Below are positions 21,069 through 31,751 of a stretch of DNA of 64,000 nt, in pieces. Both the position numbers and the translations under genes were made by a program. The stretch is taken from assembly GCA_009823505.1 (NCBI GenBank), contig VZQC01001595.1, forward strand, positions 1,307,127 through 1,371,126, given 5' to 3'. Numbering within the stretch: position 1 is the stretch's first letter; every line of letters starts with the position of its first letter. The stretch is from Rhizomys pruinosus (Eukaryota; Chordata; Mammalia; Rodentia; Spalacidae). The notes under the pieces are model-generated. The model ran no database searches, was not told where the DNA came from, and was given only the letters and a program-made list of their open reading frames with translations.

Positions 21069-21478
21069 CGTGAACTACAGCAAATAAAGCCTGACACATT
21101 TCCTTGAGAGCAACTTGAAATTGAACATACAAGCCCCCCCCCCCCCCCCCCGCTGGATGGTGGGACCCATTGGCTGTGTGGGTTTGGGTCACAACATGCC
21201 TGCAAATTTGGTTTTTTACATGAACGGGGATGCATTTGTATGTAGTCTAAACTAGTCTCTACTTATTGCTTAAAAAATGGAAAAAAAAAAAAACAAAAAG
21301 AAAAAAAAAAACACAAAAAACAGAGAACGGAAAGATGCACGGACAGTTTGGCCAGAATGCAGATCTTGGGATGGGGGTGTGGGGGGGGGGGGGGAAGGGA
21401 AAGGGAAATATGCCTGAACTGAATTGGAAAACGATGTATGAAATACACAAAGCATCAATAAAAATAAATTAAAAAAAA
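21069..21478 (+). mobile_element. 5'-truncated copy of the 1.3-kb A-tailed element
   Basis: It matches the last ~400 bp of the elements at 29757-31009 and 52494-53829. It keeps the GCTGGATGGTGGGACCCA block, a G-rich polypurine tract (21378-21409), ATATGCCTGAACTGAATTGG, CATCAATAAAAATAAA and an A-tail. Flanks GAAGATATCCAC (21059-21070) and GAAAATATCCAG (21479-21490) look like a target-site duplication with two mismatches. A C-run at 21134-21151 is expanded. Confidence 0.8.
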
Positions 21479-21628
21479 GAAAATATCCAGTTATGTAGAA
21501 TTAGTTGACTTCTGTGATATATACTTCCACCTTAGTTAATTTTACACAATCAATACTTTAAAAATTAACCAGGAGAGTTACTAAAATTGTAATTAGTTGG
21601 TACTTTATGCAGTAATATATGAAAACAT

Positions 21629-21858
21629 GGGACTGGGGGGAGATAGTTTAGCAGTTAAAGAGCACTGGCGGCTCTTGTAAAGGGCTCAGGTTTGATTCCT
21701 AGCACCCACATGGTGGCTAACAACTATCTATAACTCCAGTTTTAGGGGATCTGGTGCTGTCTTCTGATCTCTGTAGGCACTGTACAACACAGGTGCACTT
21801 ATATCCATGTAGGCAGTACATTCATATGTATAAAATAAAAAAAAAACTTTTAAAAAGA
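21629..21858 (+). mobile_element. B2 SINE, older form
   Basis: Diverged head (AGATAGTTTAGCAGTTAAAG), GATTCCTAGCACCCACATGG, a single TCCAGTTTTAGGGGA unit and an A-rich tail. Confidence 0.9.
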
Positions 21859-22495
21859 AGGGAAAACTTGTAATAAATATAGAATAAAATAAGCTAATTA
21901 AATTACATTTTATGGTTAAATGGCATTAATATATGATACCATCTTATTCATGCTTTAGTATTTTTTGTCTTTGCATAATAATTTGGTTTGGAGAGTTGGA
22001 GAGTCAGATGGTTTCTGGCTCAATTCTAGAATGCTTTGAATGCTGTGTTTGATATTCACCGAGAAGTGGAAGCTGATGTGCTGTGGCAGCCAACAGTTCT
22101 GGCAAGAAAATATTTGTATAATTGAATTGTATAATTGAAAGGAAAGGAAAGGCATTGAAGAAATTTGAACAGTATCAAAATACCCAAAGGCAACTTTCCA
22201 GGTTGGAAGGAAGAGTAAGAAGCAGACGTGGATACTCAGAGAAAGCTCCCTGTGAAAGTGCAGGTTAGTTCCCATGAGCCCCTCTGAACTGCCGTCTGTT
22301 CCTGCCCTCTCTGCCCACCTCACCTTCCCTGCAGGCGCACTGTGTTAGCATATAGTCATTAGAGTCATAATCTATTTGGTTCTATCTGGAAATAAAATTT
22401 ATAAATCTGGAATTTAAATTTTAAGACCATTAAATGGTCCTAATGAATAATTCAGCTTCATTGGGAGGGATATTTTTGTGACACTGCTTATAGAT
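21859..22495. other. Unique sequence
   Basis: The 122-residue minus-strand frame at 21955-22323 has no recognisable domain. It sits in ordinary noncoding DNA, with no homology cue or splice support. Confidence 0.45.
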
Positions 22496-22885
22496 TTTTT
22501 TGAACTGAATTGTGCCCAGCCCCCATTCATATGTTGAAGTATCAATGTGATTATACTGGGAACTGGGCCTTTAAGGAGGTAAGAAAAGTTACTGTAGTAA
22601 CAAAAGAGAATAGATAAAAGTCAGGTGACACACCAGTGAGCTTCCCCTCCTCTCTTCTCCTTTCTGTCATTGTCTCTCACCTGCTTCCCTTCCCTCTCTC
22701 CAGAAGAATGGATATGAAGCTATGGCAAGAGAGTAGCTTCCTGCAAGGCAGCAAGAGAGCTTCACCAGCACCTTTGGTTTTGCATTTCCAGTCTGCAGAA
22801 ATACGAGAAAACAAACATGTCCTACTTCTTACTGTCCAAAACACCCAGTCTGTATTATTTTAACGTAGCAGTACAAAACACACTA
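22496..22885 (+). mobile_element. MLT1-like MaLR LTR
   Basis: Landmarks of an old MaLR solo LTR occur in order: TGAACTGAATTGTGCCCAGC, CATTCATATGTTGAAGTATC, GGGCCTTTAAGGAGGTAA, then TCTGCAGAAATACGAGAAA and ACACCCAGTCTGTATTATTT. No internal sequence is attached. Confidence 0.7.
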
Positions 22886-22889
22886 ATAT

Positions 22890-22934
22890 ATGTGTATGTG
22901 TGTATGTGTGTATATATCTCTCTATCTATCTATC

Positions 22935-22985
<51 letters not shown>

Positions 22986-22995
22986 ATCTATCTAC
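22890..22995. repeat. (TG/TA)n then (CTAT)n microsatellite
   Basis: GTGTATGTGT-type tract followed by about 15 tetranucleotide CTAT units with ATCATC interruptions at both ends. Confidence 0.97.
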
Positions 22996-23189
22996 ATTTT
23001 GGTACTCTCACTTGCATGAAATTAGAAGCATACCATACATTATTTTACTAACTACTTTCATAAAATAACATTGTTGTTACTGATTGCTTTCTGTCTTATA
23101 TTTTTCCTCTGAATTACTGTGTTGGAATTGACCCATTGCATCATCAGAAAAGTATTCATTTTGTCTGTGTTATAGAGAAAGGGTGCAGA

Positions 23190-23580
23190 ATAGTTGAACT
23201 CTGAAGTTAGTGCCTCTGTACCAATTTTCTGTGGCTGTTGTAAAATCCTTACAGAAATCAGCAGAATGGAGGAAAGCTTCATTTGAGTTTATGATTTTAC
23301 AGGTCTTAGTCAGACTTCCTCTGGCCCTGGTTTGTTTGTTCTTATGAATCCATGGTGAGGCACAGTGCTGGGAGACAGCATGTGGTTGGGCACAGGTGCT
23401 CATCTCCTGGCTGTCAGAAGGCAACAGGAGAGAGAGTAAGAGAGGAAAGGGAGGCCTGGGATAAAGCACACTATGCAAAGTCATGCCCCCCACTTCCCTG
23501 GCTCCCAGTTACCTACTTCCTAGAACTAGGGTCAACTTCCTAAAATTTCCACTTTCTCACTAGAGCATTTTAAGTTATAA
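23190..23580. repeat. Possible old interspersed repeat, family uncertain
   Basis: TTCTGTGGCTGTTGTAAAAT...GGAGGAAAGCTTCATTTGAG and a later CATGCCCCCCACTTCCCTGG...CTTCC order recalls a common old mammalian repeat, but I cannot assign a family. Confidence 0.35.
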
Positions 23581-23993
23581 ATTTATAAATGATTTAATGT
23601 CTGAGGTCTCCTAATCCAATCATCTTACAAAGGCTGTACCTTTGAGCAGTACAGTAATGGGGGCCAAGCCAGGAGATTTTAAGATCTAAACAATAAGTTA
23701 TATTCAACAGAACTGGTTCTCCATCCTTTCTGTTCAAGAATCAAAGATCCTACTTCCTATAAAAATACTTTATAAATGAAATATTGAAATATAATTATTA
23801 TATTGTGGGATAAATTTTTTATTCTTTGAAATGGGCTTGTCACCCTGAGAAGCTGAGTGCTTAATGGTAGGAGCTAAGTTTGCAGCCCAGGTGCCTGAGA
23901 TTTCCTGCCTTGCTGACAGTCATGGACTACTGGTGTTCCCAAGGAAAGTGCAGGAGACTCTTGAATTCTCAGATTTGGGGAGGGGTGGAGAGG

Positions 23994-24001
23994 TATAAAA
24001 G
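23994..24001 (+). promoter_or_regulatory. TATA box, isolated promoter-like site
   Basis: TATAAAAG in a GC-rich setting (GAGAGG upstream, GCCCCACC downstream). This is unlike the AT-rich TATA-like strings elsewhere in the window. Initiation would be expected near 24025. A splice-donor-like CAT|GTAAGT lies at 24116-24124. It may be an LTR promoter or a lone chance match; no downstream exon is recognised. Confidence 0.4.
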
Positions 24002-24125
24002 GCCCCACCATATGAGGCTGGGCCTTCTCTTGCCACTTCTTCACTGGGGGGCAGTGTTCACCCAGTCCATGCTGGGACTTTGGATTTACATGGGGAGAAG
24101 GGAGCTGCTACTTGGCATGTAAGTC

Positions 24126-25240
24126 ATTTTCATTCACTTTGTTGGCAAGCCTGAGTAAATTGGTTAGTCTTCCCTGAACTGTGGTTCAGATAGCCTTTCT
24201 TGTGGGTCTCAGGAATCCAGGGATGGGTGAGGAGAGACAACATGAGCATCTCCCAGGTGGAATATTAATTACATATATGCTTCTATTAAGGCTTATTTCC
24301 TAAAAGTAAATTTTTTACCTATATTATTTATCAACCTTGTTATGTTTGGGACTGAGGGAAGACCTGGTGTGAGAGAGTAAACAGGACTCTGACAGAGAAG
24401 TAACTTTGGCTTTATTTAGGGTATGAGCCTGGCAGCAGTCTAGAAGGACATTTTAAGCAGACGATAGGGTGTGGACAATAGGGTGCATAGGGGAAAATAG
24501 GATACAGGGTGTGTATATTTTATGGTCTGTATCAGAATGAACAGGTTGATCAAAATAGGGCTTTTCTCTCTTACAATGGCCAAGCAGAGGGAAGGATGAT
24601 GGTCAAGGGCGAGCTCTTCTGGGGCTCCTACATCCAAGCTGACTGCGGTCTTACATTTCTCTCCCATTAAGTTACTATTTCTTATGCCCCATTAGAACAA
24701 TACAGAATATAAACTGGGTATCTGAGATAGAGGGAAATAGGAAGAACAAAAACCAATTTCTCAGAATTCCAACGACTGGGAAATCCAAGATGAAGCCTCA
24801 GGCCTATTTAGCACTCTGGTTATGGCTGCTCTGTGCCTGCTTCCAAGAAAGTACATTAATGTTGAATATTTCATAGAAGACTGAATTTTCCCAAAGCTGA
24901 AATAATTGGAAGAGTTGGCAAAAGGAATCAAACTCCTTTAGTCAAATCCTTTTATAATAATATTAATCTGTTCATGAGAACAGAGCCATGTTTGCACAAA
25001 TGTCTTCATAGGACCTCGTTCCTACCATGGTGGCTTTAAAGGGTAATTTAAAAAAAAAATTATTAGGGTATATTCCAATCAGAGTTTTATTTATGCATGC
25101 CATTTCCAAGGTCACGGGAAAGTAAAGGACAATATTAGGGTTAGACTGTCTTCAGAATCTATGCTTTTTGACCCCATCTTAAGCTCAACCAATATTAGTC
25201 CTTACTAGTGTGAAGGAAAATTTCCAGAAAAAAAAAAAAG
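24126..25240. other. Unique sequence
   Basis: About 1.1 kb with no repeat, RNA gene or exon that I recognise. Confidence 0.45.
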
Positions 25241-25249
25241 AACCACAAA

Positions 25250-25746
25250 CAACAACAACAAAAACTGCACCCTGGACTGAACCTCTGCAAGGCAGATCAG
25301 CTGATTAACTCTTGGATGACTGGAGAGTGGAGAGTTTGGACTGTTCTAGGTCCAGGCCTATTTGCAATTCATTTTGGGACATCTTTAGCCCCCTGAATAG
25401 TCATTCTTTGCCCACTTCTTTGTCTGACTTAAAGTCTTGTGACTAATGGATTAAAATGTTTTGTTATGTATTAACTTAGGAGACCAGCAGCTTCCAGGAG
25501 CCTAAGGATAGTATCTAAGGGCTACATAGCAGAATTCTCCTTGCTTGGCCCACCACTCTGTTGTCTTCACCAATGCATTTGAAGAGTCTTGATTTGTGGT
25601 GGTCTTTGTTCTGTTACTATATAAACTTCTCAAAATTGTTACTGCATTGGAATGTGGAATTTGGGGTCATCTCAATCTGTGTTTCCAGGCCGTGGTAACT
25701 CAAATTTGGCTTCAGAATAAACTCTCATTCCCTCTGAGGTGAAAGT
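25250..25746 (+). mobile_element. LTR, related to 4449-4620
   Basis: The right part matches the fragment at 4449-4620. It has a TATA box (TATATAAA 25618-25625) and a polyadenylation signal (AATAAA 25716-25721) about 90 bp downstream, as in a retroviral LTR. The left boundary is approximate and no coding region adjoins. Confidence 0.5.
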
Positions 25747-25869
25747 TTTTTTTTTTTTTTAATTTTTTTTTATTGACACTACCAATTGGGATATGTTCTA
25801 TCTCAAGGGTACCAGGACGAAAGTCTTTGATTCAGTTTGAATTTTTTTTTCTTTCTCTTATGTTTTTTC

Positions 25870-26002
25870 CTCCGTCCCTCCGCCATCCCCTCCCTCCCTC
25901 CCTCCCTCCCTCCCTCCCCCCTCCCTCCCTCCCTCCCTCCCTCCCTCCCTCCCGCCCTCCCTCCCCGCCCTCCCTCCCTCCCTTCCTTCCTTCCTTCCTT
26001 CC
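25870..26002. repeat. Long pyrimidine tract (CCCT/TTCC)n
   Basis: About 130 bases of almost pure C/T: CCCT units with CCCC and CCCG interruptions, then TTCC units. It adjoins a SINE. Glycine/arginine-rich frames read from the opposite strand here are artefacts. Confidence 0.97.
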
Positions 26003-26210
26003 TCTTTTTGAGATAGAGTCTCCCTATAGCTCCAGCTGGCCTGCAACTAACTCTGTAGACCAGCCTGGCCTTGAATTCACAGAGATCCACCTGCATCTGC
26101 CCCCCCCTCCCCAAGTGCTGGAATTAAAGAGTGTTCTTAGCAGCCATGTGGGTGCGGGGAATCTGCAAGAGCAGTCGGTGCTCTTAACCACTGAGCCATC
26201 TCTCCAGCTG
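26003..26210 (-). mobile_element. Composite SINE: B2 head fused to B1
   Basis: Antisense B1 right part (26003-26130, GACCAGCCTGGCCTTGAATT) runs without spacer into a B2 head (26131-26210, AGCCATGTGGGTGC to CCATCTCTCCAGC). In sense orientation it is B2 head then B1. The B2 part lost its B box through a short deletion. A similar composite is at 35270-35519. Confidence 0.8.
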
Positions 26211-26277
26211 CCTTTCTTTTTTTTTTTTTTCTTAGAAAAATTTAAAAGTCTTTATTTATTATTTTGATATTTTTTTT

Positions 26278-26511
26278 GATTTTATTTATTTTTTATGTGT
26301 ATGAATGTACTGTCTGCATGTAGGTTTGTGCACCTGTGTCGTGGAATGCCGCGGAGGTCAGAAGAGGGTCTTGGATTCCCCTGGAACTGGAGTTCTCCTG
26401 GAGTTGGAGTTACAGATGGTTCTCAGCCGCCATGTGGGTGCTAGGGATCGAACCCGGGTCCTCTGCAAGAGCAGTTGGTGCTCTTAACCGCTAAGCTATC
26501 TCTCCAGCCCC
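26278..26511 (-). mobile_element. B2 SINE, young subfamily (dimer member 1)
   Basis: Full-length antisense B2 with the internal duplication and an intact B box complement. Its head touches the tail of the next B2. Confidence 0.95.
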
Positions 26512-26727
26512 TTAATTATTTATTTTTATGTGTATGAATGTACTGTCTGCATATAGGTTTGTGCACCCGTGTTGTACAATGCCGCGGAGGTCAGAACAGG
26601 GCGTCGGATTCCCCTGGAACTGGAGTTAAAGACGGTTCTCAGCCTCCATGTGGGTGCTGGGGATCGAATCCGGGTCCTCTGCAAGAGCGGTCCGTGCTCA
26701 TAACTGCTAGGCCATCTCTTCAGCCCC
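26512..26727 (-). mobile_element. B2 SINE without internal duplication (dimer member 2)
   Basis: Full-length antisense B2 in which GGAACTGGAGTTAAAGACGG shows only one copy of the duplicated unit. The pair 26258-26727 is bracketed by TAAAAGTCTTTATTT at 26243-26257 and 26728-26742. Confidence 0.95.
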
Positions 26728-26742
26728 TAAAAGTCTTTATTT

Positions 26743-27735
26743 TTAATTGACATCTAATAATTTCACATTTTATGAGGTACAATGTAATATTTCAAAGCAT
26801 GTTCACATTTTGTCATTGAAAATCAAGGTAACCATGTTTACCTTTGCAAATATTCATCATTTTGTGGAAAAATCATTCAAAATCCACTTTCCTAGTTTAA
26901 TAAGAATTTATAGTTCTTATCTATACATATATTATTCTTATCTATAGTCACTTCAGTTTACAGCAAAACACCAAAACTTGCCTTTTTTATCTAACTGTAG
27001 CTTTCTAGTGATCACTTTCCCCATTCTTCCTGCCTACTGCTCCCAGAGCCTCTGTAGCAACGTTCTACTTTTAATTTCTATGAGATTACTGTTTCGTCTT
27101 CCTGTGCCTGATGTATCTTTCTCAGTGATCTCAGTTCTATTTGTGTTATTGCAAATGACAATGTTTCACTTTCTGTGAGGGCCGAGTAATACCGACTTGG
27201 TATAGCTGTCCCATTTTCTCTTATCTGCTCATCAGCTGACGGACACAGGCTACCTCCATATCTTGGCTCAGCTTGTGATCAGCACTGCAGTGAAGATGGG
27301 GCAGGTTGTTTTTGACATACTGATTTTGTTGCCTTTGGATCTATATGCAATGTTTTATCTTATATGTTTTATTTACATGCCAATTCCACTTTAAAAATTT
27401 CTTAGGAAGCTTTACACTGTTTTCCTTAATTCACTTAACACGGTGCAAATGGTTTCTTTCACCACAGGATCACTAGCATTTCAATCTTTTTGATAACAGG
27501 CATCCTAACCGCAGTGATTTGAGATCTCGAAATGGCTGCGATGTCCATTTTCTAATGAAAAATGATGCTGAACTATTTTTTTTCATAGCTATTGTTCATT
27601 GTTTTTCTTTTGGGAAATGTTTATATCCATTAATTTTTCATCAAATGATCTTTTCTACTTTGTTTAATTTTAGTTATTGAGGTTTTCTGGATGTCAGCTC
27701 CTTGTCAGAGTCCTATTTTGTACTTTGTTTCTAGG
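26743..27735 (-). mobile_element. Ancient L1 ORF2 3' end, antisense
   Basis: Diverged antisense of the L1 ORF2 C-terminal region and start of the 3' end. The order of a TGTGTTATTGCAAATGACAA block, GTAATACCGACTTGGTATAG and TTTTCTGGATGTCAGCTCC follows the L1 pattern. No open frame is left. Confidence 0.6.
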
Positions 27736-28540
27736 GTTGCTGAAGCATGGAGGGTAGCCGGCCACGTCCTTCCCCTGCGTGTTGGATTTGTCTTCTTCCT
27801 ACTTTCTTTCCTCTGGGAGCTGGGCTCTTCTGACCTTAGCTTTGCCCATTTTCTCCACTTTTGAACACTCTGCCTCACTTCCTTTTGTAGTAATTACACC
27901 TTTTCCCCCAAGCAGTGTTTATCCTGGCATGGTAAGGATTCTTCTTTGAAGAACATCTATTCAGATGTTTAGTTTTAATTTCAAAAACAAGGCTTCAGTT
28001 TCTAGATCTTGTTTCTATCTTCTAAGTTCTAGTATTGCACATTTAATCACCTACTTTATCGTTTTTCAGTAACATTTAAAATTTAGGTCATTATTAAACA
28101 TCATCAAATGTATTTAGCTGAATTAAAAATTAAGTGAAATCAATAAACATAAATATTGGTATTGTCCAAAGGGGGGGGGAATCATTCAAGATTTACGGAT
28201 CATTATGCAGAACAAATTATTCTAATTATCATGACAGGTATATGAAAAGTTTCCATTTTCATCCTATTTACATAAAACAACATAAATCTAATTGAAGTCT
28301 GTCCTCTGACTCTTCATCTTGGGAGAATCCAGCTTTCTGAGCTTGGATCTAGTTGGCTGTCACTCCACTGCTGATCACGTCCCTTCAAGGAAAATCTGTG
28401 TAAATATGGATGTCACCCCGTGCACTCACCCTCCTCACTTTCTGCAAGTTATTGGCTCCTCTTCTTTGATTTCAAGTTGTTTTCATGACTTTTGTCCAAA
28501 ACTGTTAATTATTTTCTGTAGGGCTCAGTATGGCACCTCC
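27736..28540. other. Unique sequence
   Basis: About 800 bp with no clear feature. A short G-run lies at 28171-28179. Confidence 0.45.
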
Positions 28541-28636
28541 TCTTCCTCCTCCTCCTCCTCCTCCTCCTCCTCCTCCTCCTCCTCCTCCTCCTTCTTCTTC
28601 TTCTTCTTCTTCTTCTTCTTCTTCTTCTTCTTCTTT
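28541..28636. repeat. (TCC)n then (TTC)n trinucleotide repeat
   Basis: About 15 TCC units pass into about 15 TTC units. All overlapping serine/phenylalanine, glutamate/glycine and arginine frames are artefacts. Confidence 0.98.
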
Positions 28637-29359
28637 GCCTTCTTTGCCTTTTATTTTTAAACCTGAGTGAGTTCTCCTGACCAAGTGGCTTTTGAATGAT
28701 TGTGTGGTAAATGCTGAGGTTAGAAAGAATGTCACAGATTAGCATCCAACAATCAATATCTCCTTTCATTGGAAAAGACATGATTTCTAAATGCAAAATA
28801 TTCACACTTGTCAAGTATCATACAAATAAAACTTAACGTTTTAAATTCTATTTGCTACTAGCAAAGTTATCGGTATACTGAGAAGTTTTAGTTGGCATCA
28901 AAATAGTCTTCTACTTCATTTGTGGGGCCAGGAGTTCCCAGAATTTTTTGGAGGATGAAAGCAGTATTTTTTAACTCAAAATTGTGCCTCAGAATAGATG
29001 CATTTTGTTTTTCCTGAAGTGGTCTATATTTCTAACAAATAATTAGCTTTTTTGTCTCCAGAAGGTTATAGGTCATTTTTTTAGAACAGTGCGATGGTTA
29101 TACAGCTTCAAAAACTGTGTATTTTATGAATTTAGTGTTATGAAAAATTTTTTCTCATCTACTTGAAACTAATATTCTATTAAAATATTATGGGAAAAAG
29201 TAGAAAGAAACAAGTGCAGAGCATAATGAAGATAAAAGCATTTCAATGAAACACTGTACATAACACTGTACCTAATAATTAGAAAGAAAGTTAGAATAAG
29301 AACTCCTTTTATTTGATTTGGTCTAAACCAATATGGTTGGCCACAAACAGGTAATTGAG
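28637..29359. other. Unique sequence
   Basis: AT-rich, no feature recognised. Confidence 0.5.
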
Positions 29360-29750
29360 CTGAATAAAGATAGGTGAATGTGATGATTGATCTTAGTTTT
29401 TCAATTTCACTGGATCAAAAAAGGCCAAGGAGAAAATTCCACCTCCAGGTAGATGTATGAGCCTGTTTAAGACAAGCTCAGACCATGAGGGCTCTACCTA
29501 ATAAACATGCATAGCCTATTAGGACATGGTGGAACTGTGTAACTGTGAGCTGGTTGGAGGAAGTCGGCCATTGGGGCATGCCTGGAGCGGAGCTGTACCT
29601 CCCCCTGCCCCTTTCTGTTACCCTGCACTCTTCTTCCTGACTGTCATGAGCTGAACAGCTGTGCTCCAGCATACCCTACCCACATGGTGGTGGAAATCCC
29701 AGAAACTAAGGAAAAATAAATCCTCCTTCTTGTAACTGTTTAAGACAGGT
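29360..29750 (+). mobile_element. Possible old rodent interspersed repeat
   Basis: GTGAGCTGGTTGGAGGAAGT...CCATTGGGGCATGCCTGGAG and a final AAAAATAAATCCTCCTTCTT resemble a common rodent repeat with an AATAAA near the end. Family assignment is uncertain. Confidence 0.4.
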
Positions 29751-29756
29751 GATTGG

Positions 29757-31009
29757 GTAAAACTGCCTTCTTTAGTTGACTAATAGACATAAGAACTGTG
29801 AAAAGGATTATTCTCCGTTCAGAACCAAATATAAGACTAAAGTCCTTAAACTATGCACTTAAGCAAAATATATCAATACAGGAGCTCTGACATCAGTAAT
29901 GGGTTATTCTACCAGAGAGATGTTGGCCAGGGGATCTAAGGCCCCACAAAAGGTAAAGGCTCCTTGCCTCTAAACTGGGATACCTGCAAGAAGAGAGGCG
30001 ATAAGGCCCTGCTGCCTAAGACATGACGTTAACATGGGAAAATTGATTGAGACCACATCAAGTGTACAGATTGCCCTTGGAACACCAGAGAGTGTTACAA
30101 AGGCCACTCAACCAATAAGGCAAATCGGTCTCCTTGAGTCAAGCAAAAGCGCTCACCGCAGCAACCAGCTACGTGAACCACTCACCTGCCTGGAAATACT
30201 GTGCAGCAGAGGCAGCCCATATGCACTAGTTATCCCAAATCTAGATTGGCTATTGGCTCTCTCCTTGGATAAAACCCATGGCTGATGCCACAAGCTTACA
30301 TCCTCTAAGTTTAGGGAGACGTCATAAGCCAGTAAGACCCTGTCATATTTTAACAGGAAAAAATGTATTCATGATCAACATACATCTAAATAGAAGTGTC
30401 TATACCAAAGTAACCTACCATAAAACTATTAATGCTGTTAAATACCTAATATCTAATGCTTTGTGCTTCATGAAGTAGGATCGAAAGTTATTACTGGACA
30501 AACTGTCAGCCCAGTAAAGAAACAGCCAGAATTGACCGGAGTCCAAGACAAACTCTCCAGAGAGAGTGGACTGTTCTGCTTCTCATCCACCTGTGCCCCT
30601 TTCTAAGCCCAGGGAATTATCTGGCGGAAGAGGGGGCGTGGTAGAATGTAGGGCTGCGATTGGGGTGAAGGGTGAAACTAAAGCATGTAGTCTGGACACT
30701 TATTGATCAACCTGATTGAACAACAACCCCCACCCCCTGCTGGAAGGTGGGGCTGTGGGGGTTTGGGCACAAACGCCTGCAAATTGGTTTTTACATGAAG
30801 GATGCTTGTACTCATGGATTATCACTTATAGCTAAAAAATGGAAAAAAAAATACTGAGAGAAATATGCAGGATAGTTATGGCAGAATGCATGATCTCGGT
30901 TGGGGCGGGGGTGGGGGGGAAGGGAAAGGGAAATATGCCTGAACTGAATTGGAAAATGATGTATGAAATGCACAAAGCATCAATAAAAAATGTTAAATAA
31001 AAAAAAAAG
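29757..31009 (+). mobile_element. 1.3-kb noncoding A-tailed element, copy 1
   Basis: It begins GGTAAAACTGCCTTCTTTAG and ends with a G-rich polypurine tract (30898-30928), ATATGCCTGAACTGAATTGG, an AATAAA signal and an A-tail. It shares its whole length with 52494-53829, including the start. No long frame exists. The 3' end is the kind found at LINE 3' ends and SINE-like hitch-hikers, so it is either an L1 3'UTR variant or a non-autonomous passenger mobilised by L1. An internal TATA-like GGATAAAACC occurs at 30268. Confidence 0.75.
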
Positions 31010-31117
31010 AACTAACATTGTGGGATGCATGATGTGTTACCACTCACTGTCAGGTTGTCAATTGGTATTTAATGATGGATATGATTCTGTGTTCAAATTC
31101 GAATTCTACCTAATGTA

Positions 31118-31516
31118 AATTTATTTATTTATTTATTTTTATTAAACTTTTTCCATAAGTCATACATCATTTCTCAATTGAATCACTTCCCTTTCCATGC
31201 CCCCCACCCCACCAGAGTCCCTTGCACTCTGCCATACATGTCCTGCATCTTTTTCTGAGTCTTTTTGGAGGTATTTTTTTTTCAGTTCTTTTGTTGTTCT
31301 CTCCAACTTGTATTGCTACAGTATATAACTATATATATATATATATAGTTATAAATAGTTATATATAGTTATATATAGTTATATATACATATATACACAT
31401 ATCACTTGAATTGGAGGACTTTTTATTTTTTCCCTAAAATATGTAGTGTTTTCTTTAAAGAAGTGCTTAAAGATTCCTCCTTGGCAATTTCAAACAACCA
31501 TCAATCCTGCACTTTT
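31118..31516. repeat. Left part of an unclassified interspersed repeat, with AT repeat
   Basis: 31118-31300 carries CATACATCATTTCTCAATTG and a C-rich block, recalling rodent LINE 3' sequence. 31318-31400 is a TATATAGT-type simple repeat. A B2 at 31517-31736 splits this from what follows. Confidence 0.4.
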
Positions 31517-31736
31517 TTTTTATGTGTATGAATATACTGTCTGCATGTAGGTTTGTGCATCCAGTCGTGCAATGCCGCGGAGGTCAGAAGAGGGCATTGG
31601 ATTCCCCAGGAACTGGAGTTTTCCTGGAATTGGAGTTACAGACTGTTCTCAGCTGCCATGTGGGCACTGGCAATCGAACTTGGGTCCTCTGCAAGAGCGG
31701 TTGGCGCTCTTAACCACTAGGCCATCTCTCCAGCTC
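31517..31736 (-). mobile_element. B2 SINE with perfect 15-bp target-site duplication
   Basis: Antisense young-type B2, flanked by CAATCCTGCACTTTT at 31502-31516 and 31737-31751. The match is exact, so the insertion is recent or well preserved. Confidence 0.98.
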
Positions 31737-31751
31737 CAATCCTGCACTTTT

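Noticed and set aside
20744..21235. 163-residue minus-strand open frame
   Set aside because: It spans a (TCC)n tract, a C-run and an A-tailed element; the composition is artefactual.
21955..22323. 122-residue minus-strand open frame
   Set aside because: No recognisable domain, no splice sites flanking, no similarity I know; a chance frame is more likely.
25773..26267. 164-residue plus-strand frame rich in proline and serine
   Set aside because: Translation of the pyrimidine tract and SINEs.
26278..26727. Near-identical repeats in series, as in a CRISPR array
   Set aside because: Units are over 200 bp, are B2 SINEs and carry A-rich tails; there are no spacers, and the genome is mammalian.
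28319..28814. Serine/phenylalanine, glutamate/glycine and polyarginine frames on both strands
   Set aside because: All are readings of the (TCC)n(TTC)n repeat.
31318..31400. Palindromic TATATAGTTATA tract as a possible regulatory site
   Set aside because: It is a simple AT repeat expanded by slippage.
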